From: Microbacteriaceae bacterium VKM Ac-2854
GTDB lineage: Bacteria; Actinomycetota; Actinomycetes; Actinomycetales; Microbacteriaceae
Direction: 5' to 3'
Length of the DNA stretch: 64,000 bases
Assembly: GCA_013205085.1 (NCBI GenBank)
Contig: JABMLH010000003.1
Coordinates: 558,001 to 622,000, forward strand
Both the position numbers and the translations under genes were made by a program. Every line of letters begins with the position of its first letter. Position 1 is the stretch's first letter. The notes beneath the pieces are model-generated. The model was not told where the DNA came from and searched no databases. It saw only the letters and a program-made list of their open reading frames with translations. This document shows, piece by piece, positions 33,811 to 41,857 of the stretch.

Positions 33811-35148
33811 ATGCGTGAATTCTCGGTCCCCCAGTCCCGCTCCGTCGTCACCGAACTGCCCGGCCCGAAGTCGGTCGCCCTGCAGGAGCGGCGGGTCGCG
33901 AGCGTCTCGCGGGGCGCCGGCACCCTCGCCAACATCTACATGGACCATGCCTCGGGCGCGATCCTGGTCGACGTCGACGGCAACCGCCTGATCGATCTCG
34001 GTTGCGGTATCGGCGTCACCACGATCGGCCACGCGCATCCCGCCGTCGCCGCCGCTGCCGCCGAGCAGGCCACCAAACTCACGCACACCCTCTTCACCGT
34101 CACGCCGTACGAGAACTACGTGAAGGTGGCCGAGAAGCTCGCCGAGATCACGCCGGGCGACTTCGAGAAGCACTCCATCCTGGTCAACTCCGGGGCGGAG
34201 GCGGTGGAGAACGCCGTCAAGATCGCCCGCAAGTTCACCGGCCGCCGCGCGATCGCCTCGCTCGACCACGCCTTCCACGGCCGCACCAACCTGACGATGG
34301 CGATGACCTACCGCCCCTGGCCCGAGCGCGCCGGCATGGGCCCGTTCCCGGGCGAGATCTATTCGCTGCCGATCAGCTACCCGTTCCGCGACCCGGAGGG
34401 GATGACCGGCCTCGAGGCCGCCGAGCGCACGATCGACTACATCAACACCCACATCGGCGCCACCGAACTGGCCGCGCTGTTCGTCGAGCCGATCCAGGGC
34501 GACGGCGGCATCATCATCCCGGCCGACGGTTACTTCAAGCGCCTGTCGGAGTTCTGCACCGAGAACGGCATCGTCTTCGTGGCCGACGAGATCCAGGCCG
34601 GCATCGCGCGCACCGGAGCGTGGTACTCGATCGAGCACCACGGCGTCGTCCCCGACCTGATCACCACGGCCAAGGGCATCGCCGGCGGCTTCCCGCTCGC
34701 CGCGGTCACCGGCCGCGCCGAGATCATGGACGCCGTGCAGCCCGGCGGCATCGGCGGCACCTTCGGCGGCAACCCGGTCTCCACCGCGGCGGCGCTGGCC
34801 ACCTTCGAGGCCATCGAATCCGAAGGCCTGATCGCGGAGGCTCAACGGGTCGAGAAGCTGCTGTGGGCCCGAATCGGCGACTGGGCGTCGAAGTACTCCG
34901 TCGTCGGCGAGGTGCGCGGCAAGGGCGCCATGTTCGGCGTCGAGCTGGTGGTGCCCGGCACGAAGAAGCAGAACCCGGAGGCGCTCTCCGCGGTTCTGAA
35001 GCACGTCACGAGCAACGGCGTGATCGCCCTCGACGCCGGCAGCTGGGACAGCGTGCTGCGCATCATGCCCAGTGTCGTCATCTCGGAAGAACTGATCGAC
35101 GACGCCGCCACCGTGATCGAGGAGGCGCTGGCGAAGCTCAGCGCGTAG
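33811..35148 (+). CDS. gabT: 4-aminobutyrate-2-oxoglutarate aminotransferase (first copy)
   Basis: 445 residues, class III PLP-dependent aminotransferase. It moves the amino group of GABA to 2-oxoglutarate, giving succinate semialdehyde and glutamate. Landmarks: GHAHPAV, NSGAEAVENAVKIARKFTGR, DEIQAGIARTG, and the PLP lysine Lys288 in TTAKGIAGGFP followed by the GGTFGGNP loop. The start is set by TAGCAT-N7-ATG. A 16-bp hairpin follows the stop. It shares most motifs with the second copy at 36590, 1.4 kb away, so the two look like a local duplication with a lipid gene and an OsmC gene between them. Confidence 0.9.
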   Translation: MREFSVPQSRSVVTELPGPKSVALQERRVASVSRGAGTLANIYMDHASGAILVDVDGNRLIDLGCGIGVTTIGHAHPAVAAAAAEQATKLTHTLFTVTPYENYVKVAEKLAEITPGDFEKHSILVNSGAEAVENAVKIARKFTGRRAIASLDHAFHGRTNLTMAMTYRPWPERAGMGPFPGEIYSLPISYPFRDPEGMTGLEAAERTIDYINTHIGATELAALFVEPIQGDGGIIIPADGYFKRLSEFCTENGIVFVADEIQAGIARTGAWYSIEHHGVVPDLITTAKGIAGGFPLAAVTGRAEIMDAVQPGGIGGTFGGNPVSTAAALATFEAIESEGLIAEAQRVEKLLWARIGDWASKYSVVGEVRGKGAMFGVELVVPGTKKQNPEALSAVLKHVTSNGVIALDAGSWDSVLRIMPSVVISEELIDDAATVIEEALAKLSA

Positions 35149-35153
35149 GGCCA

Positions 35154-35189
35154 CGGCGTGTTCATTCCGCGCCCGGAATGAACACGCCG
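35154..35189. terminator. 16-bp hairpin ending next to the plsC -10 element
   Basis: CGGCGTGTTCATTCCG (35154-35169) pairs perfectly with 35174-35189 around a 4-nt loop. It starts 5 nt after the gabT stop and ends 1 nt before TAGCCT, the -10 of the acyltransferase gene. No U-tract follows. It may terminate gabT, and it occupies the spacer and -35 region of the next promoter. Confidence 0.6.
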
Positions 35190-35190
35190 G

Positions 35191-35196
35191 TAGCCT
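35191..35196 (+). promoter_or_regulatory. TAGCCT -10 element, leaderless start of acyltransferase
   Basis: TAGCCT is followed by CGTGCGA (7 nt) and the ATG at 35204; the GTG at 35198 falls inside the spacer. Confidence 0.5.
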
Positions 35197-35203
35197 CGTG
35201 CGA

Positions 35204-35959
35204 ATGCGCAACGACGACGAAGCCACCCTCCCCACTCCTCCGGAGATCGGCGACTCCGCGCGCTTCGCCCGCTTCACGATGGGCGGGCTCGGCCGGCTGA
35301 TCTACCGCCCGCGCGTCGAGGGTCGCGAGAACGTGCCGATGTCGGGTCGGGTGCTGCTCGCGAGCAACCACCTCTCGTTCATCGACAGCCCGGTGATCAC
35401 GCTGCTCGCGCCGCGACCGGTGCAATTCCTGGCGAAGTCGGAGTACTTCACCGGCACCGGATTCAAGGGCGCCGCCTCCAAGACCTTCTTCACCAACGTC
35501 GGCGCCGTGCCCGTCGAACGTGGCGCAGGCCAGGCCGCCCAGGCCGCGCTCGACATGGGCCGCGCGATCCTCGAGAACGACAGCGCCTTCGCGATCTACC
35601 CCGAGGGCACCCGCTCCCGCGATGGCCGGCTCTACCGCGGCCGCACGGGAGTCGCGTGGCTGGCCCTGATCACGGGCTCGCCCGTCGTTCCGGTAGGCCT
35701 GGTGGGTACGGACGAACTGCAGCCCGCCGGGGCGAAGATCCCGCGGTTGCATCGGATCACCGTTCGCTTCGGTCAGCCGCTCGATCTCTCCGTGCACGGA
35801 TCCGCCGACTCCGGCCGCGCCCGCCGGCACGCCACCGACGAGGTGATGGCCGCGATCCACGCCCTGTCCGGCCAAGAACTCGCGGGCGCCTACAACGAGA
35901 GCCCCGCCGTCAGCACCGTGGACCGCATCCGCCGCGCCCTCCCACACGAGCGCCGCTGA
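35204..35959 (+). CDS. plsC: 1-acylglycerol-3-phosphate O-acyltransferase (PlsC family)
   Basis: 251 residues. It acylates lysophosphatidic acid to phosphatidic acid at the inner membrane face. The catalytic HX4D is in SNHLSFIDSP (about residue 57) and the substrate motif is YPEGTRSRDG (about 131-140). A third block VPVGLVGTDEL follows. Like many actinobacterial members it has no clear transmembrane segment and is probably peripheral. A palindromic repeat follows the stop codon. Confidence 0.9.
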   Translation: MRNDDEATLPTPPEIGDSARFARFTMGGLGRLIYRPRVEGRENVPMSGRVLLASNHLSFIDSPVITLLAPRPVQFLAKSEYFTGTGFKGAASKTFFTNVGAVPVERGAGQAAQAALDMGRAILENDSAFAIYPEGTRSRDGRLYRGRTGVAWLALITGSPVVPVGLVGTDELQPAGAKIPRLHRITVRFGQPLDLSVHGSADSGRARRHATDEVMAAIHALSGQELAGAYNESPAVSTVDRIRRALPHERR

Positions 35960-35966
35960 CCCTCCC

Positions 35967-36025
35967 GCGAGATGCCTCTTCTTTACGCGTTCTGCGGCGT
36001 GTCGCGTACGAAAGAGGCATCTCGC
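35967..36025. repeat. GAGATGCC palindromic repeat, copy 1
   Basis: GCGAGATGCCTCTT (35967-35980) pairs with AAGAGGCATCTCGC (36012-36025). The inner arms TTACGCG and CGCGTA extend the stem imperfectly. It sits between the convergent acyltransferase and OsmC stop codons. Copy 2 is at 41773-41829. Confidence 0.8.
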
Positions 36026-36030
36026 AGGGA

Positions 36031-36498
36031 TCAGGCGGTCAGCGTCCGGGGTTCGTGGTCCACGGGGAAGTTCACCGAGGAGGCGATGAAGCAGAGTTCG
36101 CTCGCTGCGGCGTGCAACGTCTGCGCCAGCTCCACCTGCGCCGGATCCGCGATCGTGACGCGCGGGCGCAGGGTCACGCTCTCGAAGTGTCCACCGTCAC
36201 CCTCCTGCACCATCGTGCCGACCGCGTCATCCGCGTAGCCCGTCACCACCACGCCGTTCATCACCGCGACGTGCAGGTAGGACAGCATGTGACACTGCGC
36301 CAGCGCACCGAGCAGCATCTGCTCCGGATTCCACCGATCGGGATCGCCGCGGAAGGGCTTGTCGGCCGAGCCCTCGATGCTGTGCTTGCCCTCCGCCGAG
36401 ACGGTGTGCTGGCGACCGTAGTCGCGATAGCCGCTCGTCCCGGTACCGCGATTGCCCTCCCAGACCACCGAGACCGCGTAATCATGGCTGTGTTTCAT
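36031..36498 (-). CDS. OsmC/Ohr-family peroxiredoxin-like protein
   Basis: 155 residues, a dimeric thiol peroxidase fold that reduces organic hydroperoxides. The two redox cysteines are in LGALAQCHMLSYLHV and ASELCFIASSV. The N-terminal HDYAVSVVWEGNRGTGT matches the OsmC-like branch rather than classical Ohr. AAGGAA precedes the ATG. It stands alone between the two gabT genes, convergent with the acyltransferase, with a palindromic repeat at its 3' end. Confidence 0.9.
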   Translation of the reverse strand: MKHSHDYAVSVVWEGNRGTGTSGYRDYGRQHTVSAEGKHSIEGSADKPFRGDPDRWNPEQMLLGALAQCHMLSYLHVAVMNGVVVTGYADDAVGTMVQEGDGGHFESVTLRPRVTIADPAQVELAQTLHAAASELCFIASSVNFPVDHEPRTLTA

Positions 36499-36589
36499 CG
36501 GATTCCTTACATTCGAGGGCCAATTACTGCCGAAATGCCCTGTTTGTGGCTGTCACCCCGGCCGGATGCGTGGTTACACTGTCTGCACG

Positions 36590-37951
36590 ATGACTGACAC
36601 GCTCGCTCCCCAGGTTCCCACGTCGACCGTTCCGCAGGAACGGAGGATCGTCACCTCGATCCCCGGACCGAAGTCGCAGGCGATCCACGAGCGACGACTC
36701 GCCGTGGTTCCCTCCGGCGTCGGCACCGCCCTCCCCGTCTACATCGAGCGCGCGCACGGCGCGATCCTCGTCGACGTCGACGGCAACCAGTTCATCGATC
36801 TGGGCGCCGGCATCGGCGTCACCACGATCGGCCACACCGACGACGCCGTTGTCGCCGCCGCGACCGCCCAGCTGAACAAGGTGACCCACACCCTGTTCAC
36901 CGTCACGCCGTACGAGGAGTACGTCCGGGTCGCCGAGTTGCTCGCCGAGCACACCCCGGGCACGCACGCGAAGAAGACGGTGCTGCTGAACTCCGGCGCG
37001 GAGGCCGTGGAGAACGCGGTGAAGATCGCCCGCAAGTTCACCGGCCGGCCCGGCATCGCCGTGCTCGACCACGCCTACCACGGTCGCACCAACCTGACCA
37101 TGGCCATGAACTTCAAGGCGCTGCCGTACGGCCTCGGCTTCGGCCCGTTCGCCGGCGACGTGTATCGCGCGCCGAGTTCGTACCCGTACCACGACGGCCT
37201 CAGCGGTGCCGAGGCGGCCGCGAAGACCATCGCGTACCTCGAGAAGACCGTCGGCGCGAGCGACCTCGCCTGCCTGGTCGTCGAGCCCATCCAGGGCGAG
37301 GGCGGCTTCATGGTTCCGGCCGACGGCTATCTGACGGCCCTGCAGGAATGGTGCACGGCGAACGGCATCGTCTTCGTCGCTGACGAGATCCAGAGCGGCA
37401 TGGCGCGCACCGGCGCGTACTTCGCCAGCGAGCACTTCGGCATGGTTCCGGATGTGGTGCTCTCGGCCAAGGGCATCGCCGGCGGCCTGCCCATCGCGGG
37501 CGTCACCGGCCGCAGCGAGATCATGGACGCGGCTCAGCCCGGCGGCCTCGGGGGCACGTTCGGCGGCAACCCCGTCGCAGCGGCGGCGGCGATCGCCGTG
37601 TTCGAGCGGATCGAATCCGCCGATCTGCTCGCGGAAGGCGCGCGCATCGGCGCGAAGCTCATCCCCGCGCTGGAGGCCCTGAAGGCCCGCTTCGACATCA
37701 TCGGTGATGTGCGCGGCATCGGGGCGATGGTCGCGATCGAGCTGGTTCAGCCCGGCACCGGCGCGACGACGAAGGAGCCCAACGCCGCCGCGGTCACCGC
37801 CCTGGTGGCCTACGCCGCCCAACACGGCGTGCTCATCCTCAGCGCCGGCACGTACGGCAACGTCCTGCGCTTCCTGCCCAGCCTCGCCGTCACCGACGAG
37901 CTGCTGGACGACGCGCTGTCGGTGCTCGCGGACGGCTTCGCGACCCTGTAG
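36590..37951 (+). CDS. gabT: 4-aminobutyrate-2-oxoglutarate aminotransferase (second copy)
   Basis: 453 residues, closely similar to the first copy in every conserved block: GHTDDAV, NSGAEAVENAVKIARKFTGR, DEIQSGMARTG, PLP lysine Lys294 in SAKGIAGGLP, and GGTFGGNP. TACACT at 36575-36580 lies 9 nt before the ATG at 36590, leaving almost no leader; an in-frame ATG at 36566 overlaps that hexamer and is less likely. Substrate divergence between the copies (GABA versus 5-aminovalerate or another omega-amino acid) is plausible but not shown by sequence. Confidence 0.88.
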   Translation: MTDTLAPQVPTSTVPQERRIVTSIPGPKSQAIHERRLAVVPSGVGTALPVYIERAHGAILVDVDGNQFIDLGAGIGVTTIGHTDDAVVAAATAQLNKVTHTLFTVTPYEEYVRVAELLAEHTPGTHAKKTVLLNSGAEAVENAVKIARKFTGRPGIAVLDHAYHGRTNLTMAMNFKALPYGLGFGPFAGDVYRAPSSYPYHDGLSGAEAAAKTIAYLEKTVGASDLACLVVEPIQGEGGFMVPADGYLTALQEWCTANGIVFVADEIQSGMARTGAYFASEHFGMVPDVVLSAKGIAGGLPIAGVTGRSEIMDAAQPGGLGGTFGGNPVAAAAAIAVFERIESADLLAEGARIGAKLIPALEALKARFDIIGDVRGIGAMVAIELVQPGTGATTKEPNAAAVTALVAYAAQHGVLILSAGTYGNVLRFLPSLAVTDELLDDALSVLADGFATL

Positions 37952-37980
37952 TCCCGAGGCCCGCCGTCGCCTCCCGCCCC

Positions 37981-38108
37981 GCCTGACCCCTTCCGGAAAT
38001 GCAGACCCTTTCCGCCTGACCCCTTCCGGAAATGCAGGGTCAGGCGGGAGATGAGGGCGCAGCAAGCGGATGGGAGCGCGATCTTCGGCCGCGACCCTGC
38101 ATTTCCGG
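37981..38108. repeat. GGAAATGCAGGGT dispersed repeat, copy B
   Basis: CCGGAAATGCAGGGT (38026-38040) pairs perfectly with ACCCTGCATTTCCGG (38094-38108). A 24-nt direct repeat starting GCCTGACCCCTTCC occurs at 37981-38004 and 38014-38037. The inner sequence shares GCGGATGGGAGCGCGATCTT with copy A. It follows the second gabT and precedes the asparaginase promoter. Confidence 0.82.
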
Positions 38109-38147
38109 TCGGGGCGGCCGGTGGACGCGATGGGTCAGAATAGACGA

Positions 38148-39143
38148 ATGCCTCCAGGAACCTTCACCGTCGCCGAAGCCGTCGAACTCGCCGTTGTGGA
38201 GCGGAGCGGATTCGTGGAGTCGCGGCACGCGGGCTCGGCGATCCTGCTTGCTCCCGACGGCACGGTGCTGCGCAGCCTCGGCGCACCCGATGCACCGATC
38301 TTCCCGCGCTCGTGCATGAAGCCGTTCCAGGCCCTCGCCGTGATGACGGCAGGCGTCGAGCTCGACGGAGCGGAGGCGGTCATCGCGACCGCGAGTCACG
38401 CCGGGCTCCCCCAGCACGTCGCGCTGGTGCAGAACCTGCTGCTGCGCGCGGGCCTGGACCACACGGCGCTGCAGTGCCCGGCCGACTGGCCCGGCGACTC
38501 CGCGACCCGCGCGCAGCTCCAGCGCGCCGGCGGCGGCAAGGACGCGCTCTTTATGAACTGCTCGGGCAAGCACGCGGCGATGCTGCTCGCCTGCGTGCAG
38601 AACGGCTGGGATCCCCGCAGCTACCTCGACCCTGCGCATCCCCTGCAGGTGCACGTCCGCGAGACGGTGGAGCGGATGACCGGCGAACGGGTGCTCGGCA
38701 CCGGCGTCGACGGCTGCGGCGCCCCGGTGCACGCGATGTCGCTCACCGCGCTGGCGAAGGGCATCTCGAAGATCGTCTCCTCCTCCCCCGCCTCGCCGTT
38801 CGGTCTGTACCGCCAGGCGGGCCTGCTGACCCGGGCCATCCTGGAGAACGCGTGGGCGATCGACGGCCCGGGCCGCGACAACACCGTTGTCATCGAACGG
38901 CTCGGGCTCGTCGCCAAGCTCGGCGCGGAGGGTGTGATGATCATGGCCGCCCCCGACGGCACAACGGTCGCGCTGAAGATGCTCGACGGCAGCCTGCGTG
39001 CGGCGACGATCGTTGCGGTGAAGCTGCTGGTCGAGGCCGGCGTCGTCGAGCGCGCCGGTGCCAACGAGGTGCTCTCGCGCCTCGACCTCACCGTGCACGG
39101 CGGCGGCCGCCCTGTCGGCGTCATCCGCGCCTCCTACGTCTAA
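38148..39143 (+). CDS. L-asparaginase of the PF06089 (asparaginase II, Rhizobium-type) family
   Basis: 331 residues, cytoplasmic, unrelated to the E. coli AnsA/AnsB fold. It hydrolyses asparagine to aspartate and ammonia. Signature blocks are FPRSCMKPFQ, MNCSGKHAAML and GVDGCGAPVHAMS. The Cys and Lys of the second block (about residues 138 and 141) and the Cys of the third (about 189) match the zinc/catalytic residues known in Rhizobium etli enzymes of this class. CAGAAT lies 6 nt before the ATG, again leaving no leader. Its setting beside gabT and polyamine uptake fits nitrogen scavenging. Confidence 0.9.
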   Translation: MPPGTFTVAEAVELAVVERSGFVESRHAGSAILLAPDGTVLRSLGAPDAPIFPRSCMKPFQALAVMTAGVELDGAEAVIATASHAGLPQHVALVQNLLLRAGLDHTALQCPADWPGDSATRAQLQRAGGGKDALFMNCSGKHAAMLLACVQNGWDPRSYLDPAHPLQVHVRETVERMTGERVLGTGVDGCGAPVHAMSLTALAKGISKIVSSSPASPFGLYRQAGLLTRAILENAWAIDGPGRDNTVVIERLGLVAKLGAEGVMIMAAPDGTTVALKMLDGSLRAATIVAVKLLVEAGVVERAGANEVLSRLDLTVHGGGRPVGVIRASYV

Positions 39144-39174
39144 CGCTTCGCCTCGCCGCGGGGAGCGGACGAGG

Positions 39175-41556
39175 TCAACGCATCGAATCCAGGACCACCT
39201 CGCCGTCGACGATGTCGACGTGTGCTTCGACGGAGAAACGGGCACTGGTCGACTCGTGCCGGACGGCGCCGCCGTTGCTGCTGTAGTCGTAGGTCTCGTC
39301 GACGGTGCCCGAGTTGGTCGATCGCACCGTCCAGCTGCCGCCGCCGAGTTCGAGTTCCAGCTCGGGCATCTGCCTGATCGCGTAGCTCACGTTCGTATAG
39401 CTCCCCCAGCCGTTGTCGACCGAGAACGGGCACTCCTCCGGCTCGGCTTCAGTGGATGCAGCGCAGGCGGTCAGCGCGTCCGTCACCACAGCGACGGCAG
39501 CTTCCTCGAAGGCCGGGGTCGGTTCGGCGGCGAGCCCCAGCCCGTACGCGCTCCAGCTGTCGTCCTCGACGAACGGGTCGATCGACCGGATCTCGTGCAC
39601 GGCTTCGAGGTAGTCGGTCGCGCCGAGTCCGATGTCGTACGCGCCGGGGAAGGCGCGCAAGGCGAGCCAGGTCGAGTCGTCGCTCACCGTCGGATCGGGC
39701 ATGGCGAGCGTCTCGTCGCCGACGATGAGATCGCGGCCGTCCGAGCCGCGGGGCAGCGTGACCGCGATCGTGCCGACCTCGGCGTTCACCACCGTCCAGC
39801 GATCCGCGATCAACAGATCGGTGCCGTTGCGGGTCAGAGTGAGGGTCGTCGTCCGCGTCTCATCGTCGAAGCGGTACGTCACGGGCACCGAAGCCAGATC
39901 ACCGTCCTGCTCGACACGCCCGATGGCGGCGGCGCGAATACGCCCCGTTGCGGCGCCGAAGGCGGCATCCGTCAGCAGTACGTCCTGATCGGTGACCTCG
40001 ACACCGCCCAGCTGGAGCGCGGTGGTCGCGTCGCCCGCCTCGAGCGCGTCGAGATAGCGCTGCGCCGTCGCCCCGGGTCCGAATACGGTGCCGCGCAGGA
40101 CTCCTCCGGCTACCGTTGCACCGATACCGAGTACGAGCGCTGCGATGATGCCGCCGGCGATGAGCCGGGAACGACGAGACAGCGGACCTCGACGCGGGGT
40201 GACCGCCGCAGTAGCAGCAGCAGCGATGACCGGAGCGGTCCCTTCCGCGACCGGCTGCGGCTTCGGCACCGGCTGCGCCTGCGGCTGCGCAACGGCGGCC
40301 GACGCCGGAGCCGAGAACCGAGTAATCAGGCGAGCGACGAATCCCGGCGGCAGGAGTTGCAGCATGATCGGTGACAGCCAGCGGGCTCCGGCCTCGACCA
40401 ACGCGCCCCACGCTCCGAAGACCAGGAACGTCCACGCCGCCGGTCCGCCGCCGACCGTTCCGGATCCGAAGAGAGGGAAGGAGTAGCCGACCGCGATCAC
40501 GGGCAGAAGCTGAACCGCGAGTCCGATCGCGGCGAACGCTGCAGACGTGGCGAACCAGTCCGCGTTCGTCGCGACCCGCCCGGTCCGCACGAGGGAGAGC
40601 AGGACGGCCGCGATCAGACCGGCCACAACGGGGATGAGGATCGCGAGCCACACCGGGCCCTCGATCGCGCCGGACCAGAGCGAAAGGTCACGACTCGCGG
40701 CCGCCGAGCCGCCGTCCAGGGAGGCGAGCAGCTGGCGCATCAGATCGAGCCCGCCGAAAGTGCCCAGCGAGCCGCCCGTCACGAAGGCCGCGGCGTCGAG
40801 GGCGAACGTCGGTCCCGCCAGCGGCAGCAGCATCAGATACGCCGGCTGCTCGGATCCGAGCAGGATGACGATGTAGCCGGCCAGGCTGAGTCCGCCGACC
40901 ACAGTCAGGAACGTCAGCCCACTGCGCAGAGCGGGCACGGGCAGCACCCGCAACCACGGCACCGGCCCGGTCGCGAGCCACGTGGCGCCGATCCCGAGTA
41001 CCGTGGCGCCCAGCGTTCCGGTGACCGATGCGGCGCCGATCGAGAAGGTACTGACCGAGGCCGCGATGCTGCTGGGAGGGCTTACCGTCTGCGTGCAGAT
41101 CGCCGCGAGGGCGGTACTTCCGGTCGCGAGGATCAGACCGGACGCGATGGCCGTCGCGACCCGTTCGCTCGACGACACGCGCCGGTGCCGCGCAGCGACG
41201 GTCAGCCCGATGACGATCCCCGCTGTGACCGCGAGCGGCAACGAATACACGCCGATGGATCCGCCCGCCATCGACGAGCTGATGGTGGTCCCGAGCACCC
41301 CGGCCGTGGCCGCCGCCACGATCTGGACGGGCCCGGTCAGCAGCATCTCGCCGGAGAAGTACTTCCAGTCGGCTACCGCGAACGCGAGCAGGAAGGCGAC
41401 GAGCGCCACGATGAGGCCACTGCCGTAACCGCAGCCCGCGACCGCGAGGCAGCGCAGCCAGAAGGCGCGGGATCGGAGGGGCACGAGGCGCGGATCCAGC
41501 GGTCGCGTCGATGGCTCGGCGACGGGTTCCGTGGTGGTCGTGTTCTCGTCGGTCAT
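39175..41556 (-). CDS. large polytopic membrane protein with extracytoplasmic C-terminal domain
   Basis: 793 residues that I do not recognise. About ten transmembrane helices span residues 30-410. A Pro/Gln/Ala-rich linker (QPQAQPVPKPQPVAEGT) and a basic patch RRGPLSRRSRL precede a final helix (about 470-490). A soluble domain of about 300 residues follows, beginning PGATAQRYLDALEAGDATTALQL, an opening seen in secreted DUF4878-like stress domains. It contains two cysteines (CAASTEAEPEECPF) that could form a disulphide. It is a single gene converging on asparaginase. It may be a membrane sensor or transporter. Confidence 0.75.
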   Translation of the reverse strand: MTDENTTTTEPVAEPSTRPLDPRLVPLRSRAFWLRCLAVAGCGYGSGLIVALVAFLLAFAVADWKYFSGEMLLTGPVQIVAAATAGVLGTTISSSMAGGSIGVYSLPLAVTAGIVIGLTVAARHRRVSSSERVATAIASGLILATGSTALAAICTQTVSPPSSIAASVSTFSIGAASVTGTLGATVLGIGATWLATGPVPWLRVLPVPALRSGLTFLTVVGGLSLAGYIVILLGSEQPAYLMLLPLAGPTFALDAAAFVTGGSLGTFGGLDLMRQLLASLDGGSAAASRDLSLWSGAIEGPVWLAILIPVVAGLIAAVLLSLVRTGRVATNADWFATSAAFAAIGLAVQLLPVIAVGYSFPLFGSGTVGGGPAAWTFLVFGAWGALVEAGARWLSPIMLQLLPPGFVARLITRFSAPASAAVAQPQAQPVPKPQPVAEGTAPVIAAAATAAVTPRRGPLSRRSRLIAGGIIAALVLGIGATVAGGVLRGTVFGPGATAQRYLDALEAGDATTALQLGGVEVTDQDVLLTDAAFGAATGRIRAAAIGRVEQDGDLASVPVTYRFDDETRTTTLTLTRNGTDLLIADRWTVVNAEVGTIAVTLPRGSDGRDLIVGDETLAMPDPTVSDDSTWLALRAFPGAYDIGLGATDYLEAVHEIRSIDPFVEDDSWSAYGLGLAAEPTPAFEEAAVAVVTDALTACAASTEAEPEECPFSVDNGWGSYTNVSYAIRQMPELELELGGGSWTVRSTNSGTVDETYDYSSNGGAVRHESTSARFSVEAHVDIVDGEVVLDSMR

Positions 41557-41857
41557 TTCGGGGGCGTCTCCATCCGCTCGCGCTCGGATGGATGCGTCGG
41601 ATCGCTCCCCCGAGCCCTGTCAACGCTAGGAGGCCGCGATCACACCGCCGCGCCGATCGCCGGGATCTGGCGCGCTCTTGAGCCTTCGTCCGTCGCCGAA
41701 ACGCCGCTGCCGAAACGCGCAGGTCGGCGCCGGACGCCGCATCCGCGCCTGCTACGTCTAACCCGCTTCCCACGAGATGCCACTTCTGTACGCGACACGC
41801 CGGAAGGGGCGTACAGAAGTGGCATCTCGCGGGGCAAGCCGGCGTGCGGACGCCGGG
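41557..41857. other. 301-bp intergenic gap
   Basis: It holds the likely promoter of the 793-residue membrane protein gene near 41560-41640 and the second GAGATGCC palindrome at 41773-41829. No gene is supported. potC ends at its right border. Confidence 0.6.
41773..41829. repeat. GAGATGCC palindromic repeat, copy 2
   Basis: A perfect 21-bp stem runs from 41773 (CGAGATGCCACTTCTG...) to 41793 and from 41809 to 41829, with a 15-nt loop. Relative to copy 1 the base pair after GATGCC is A-T instead of T-A, so pairing is kept. It lies downstream of the potC stop. Confidence 0.85.
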
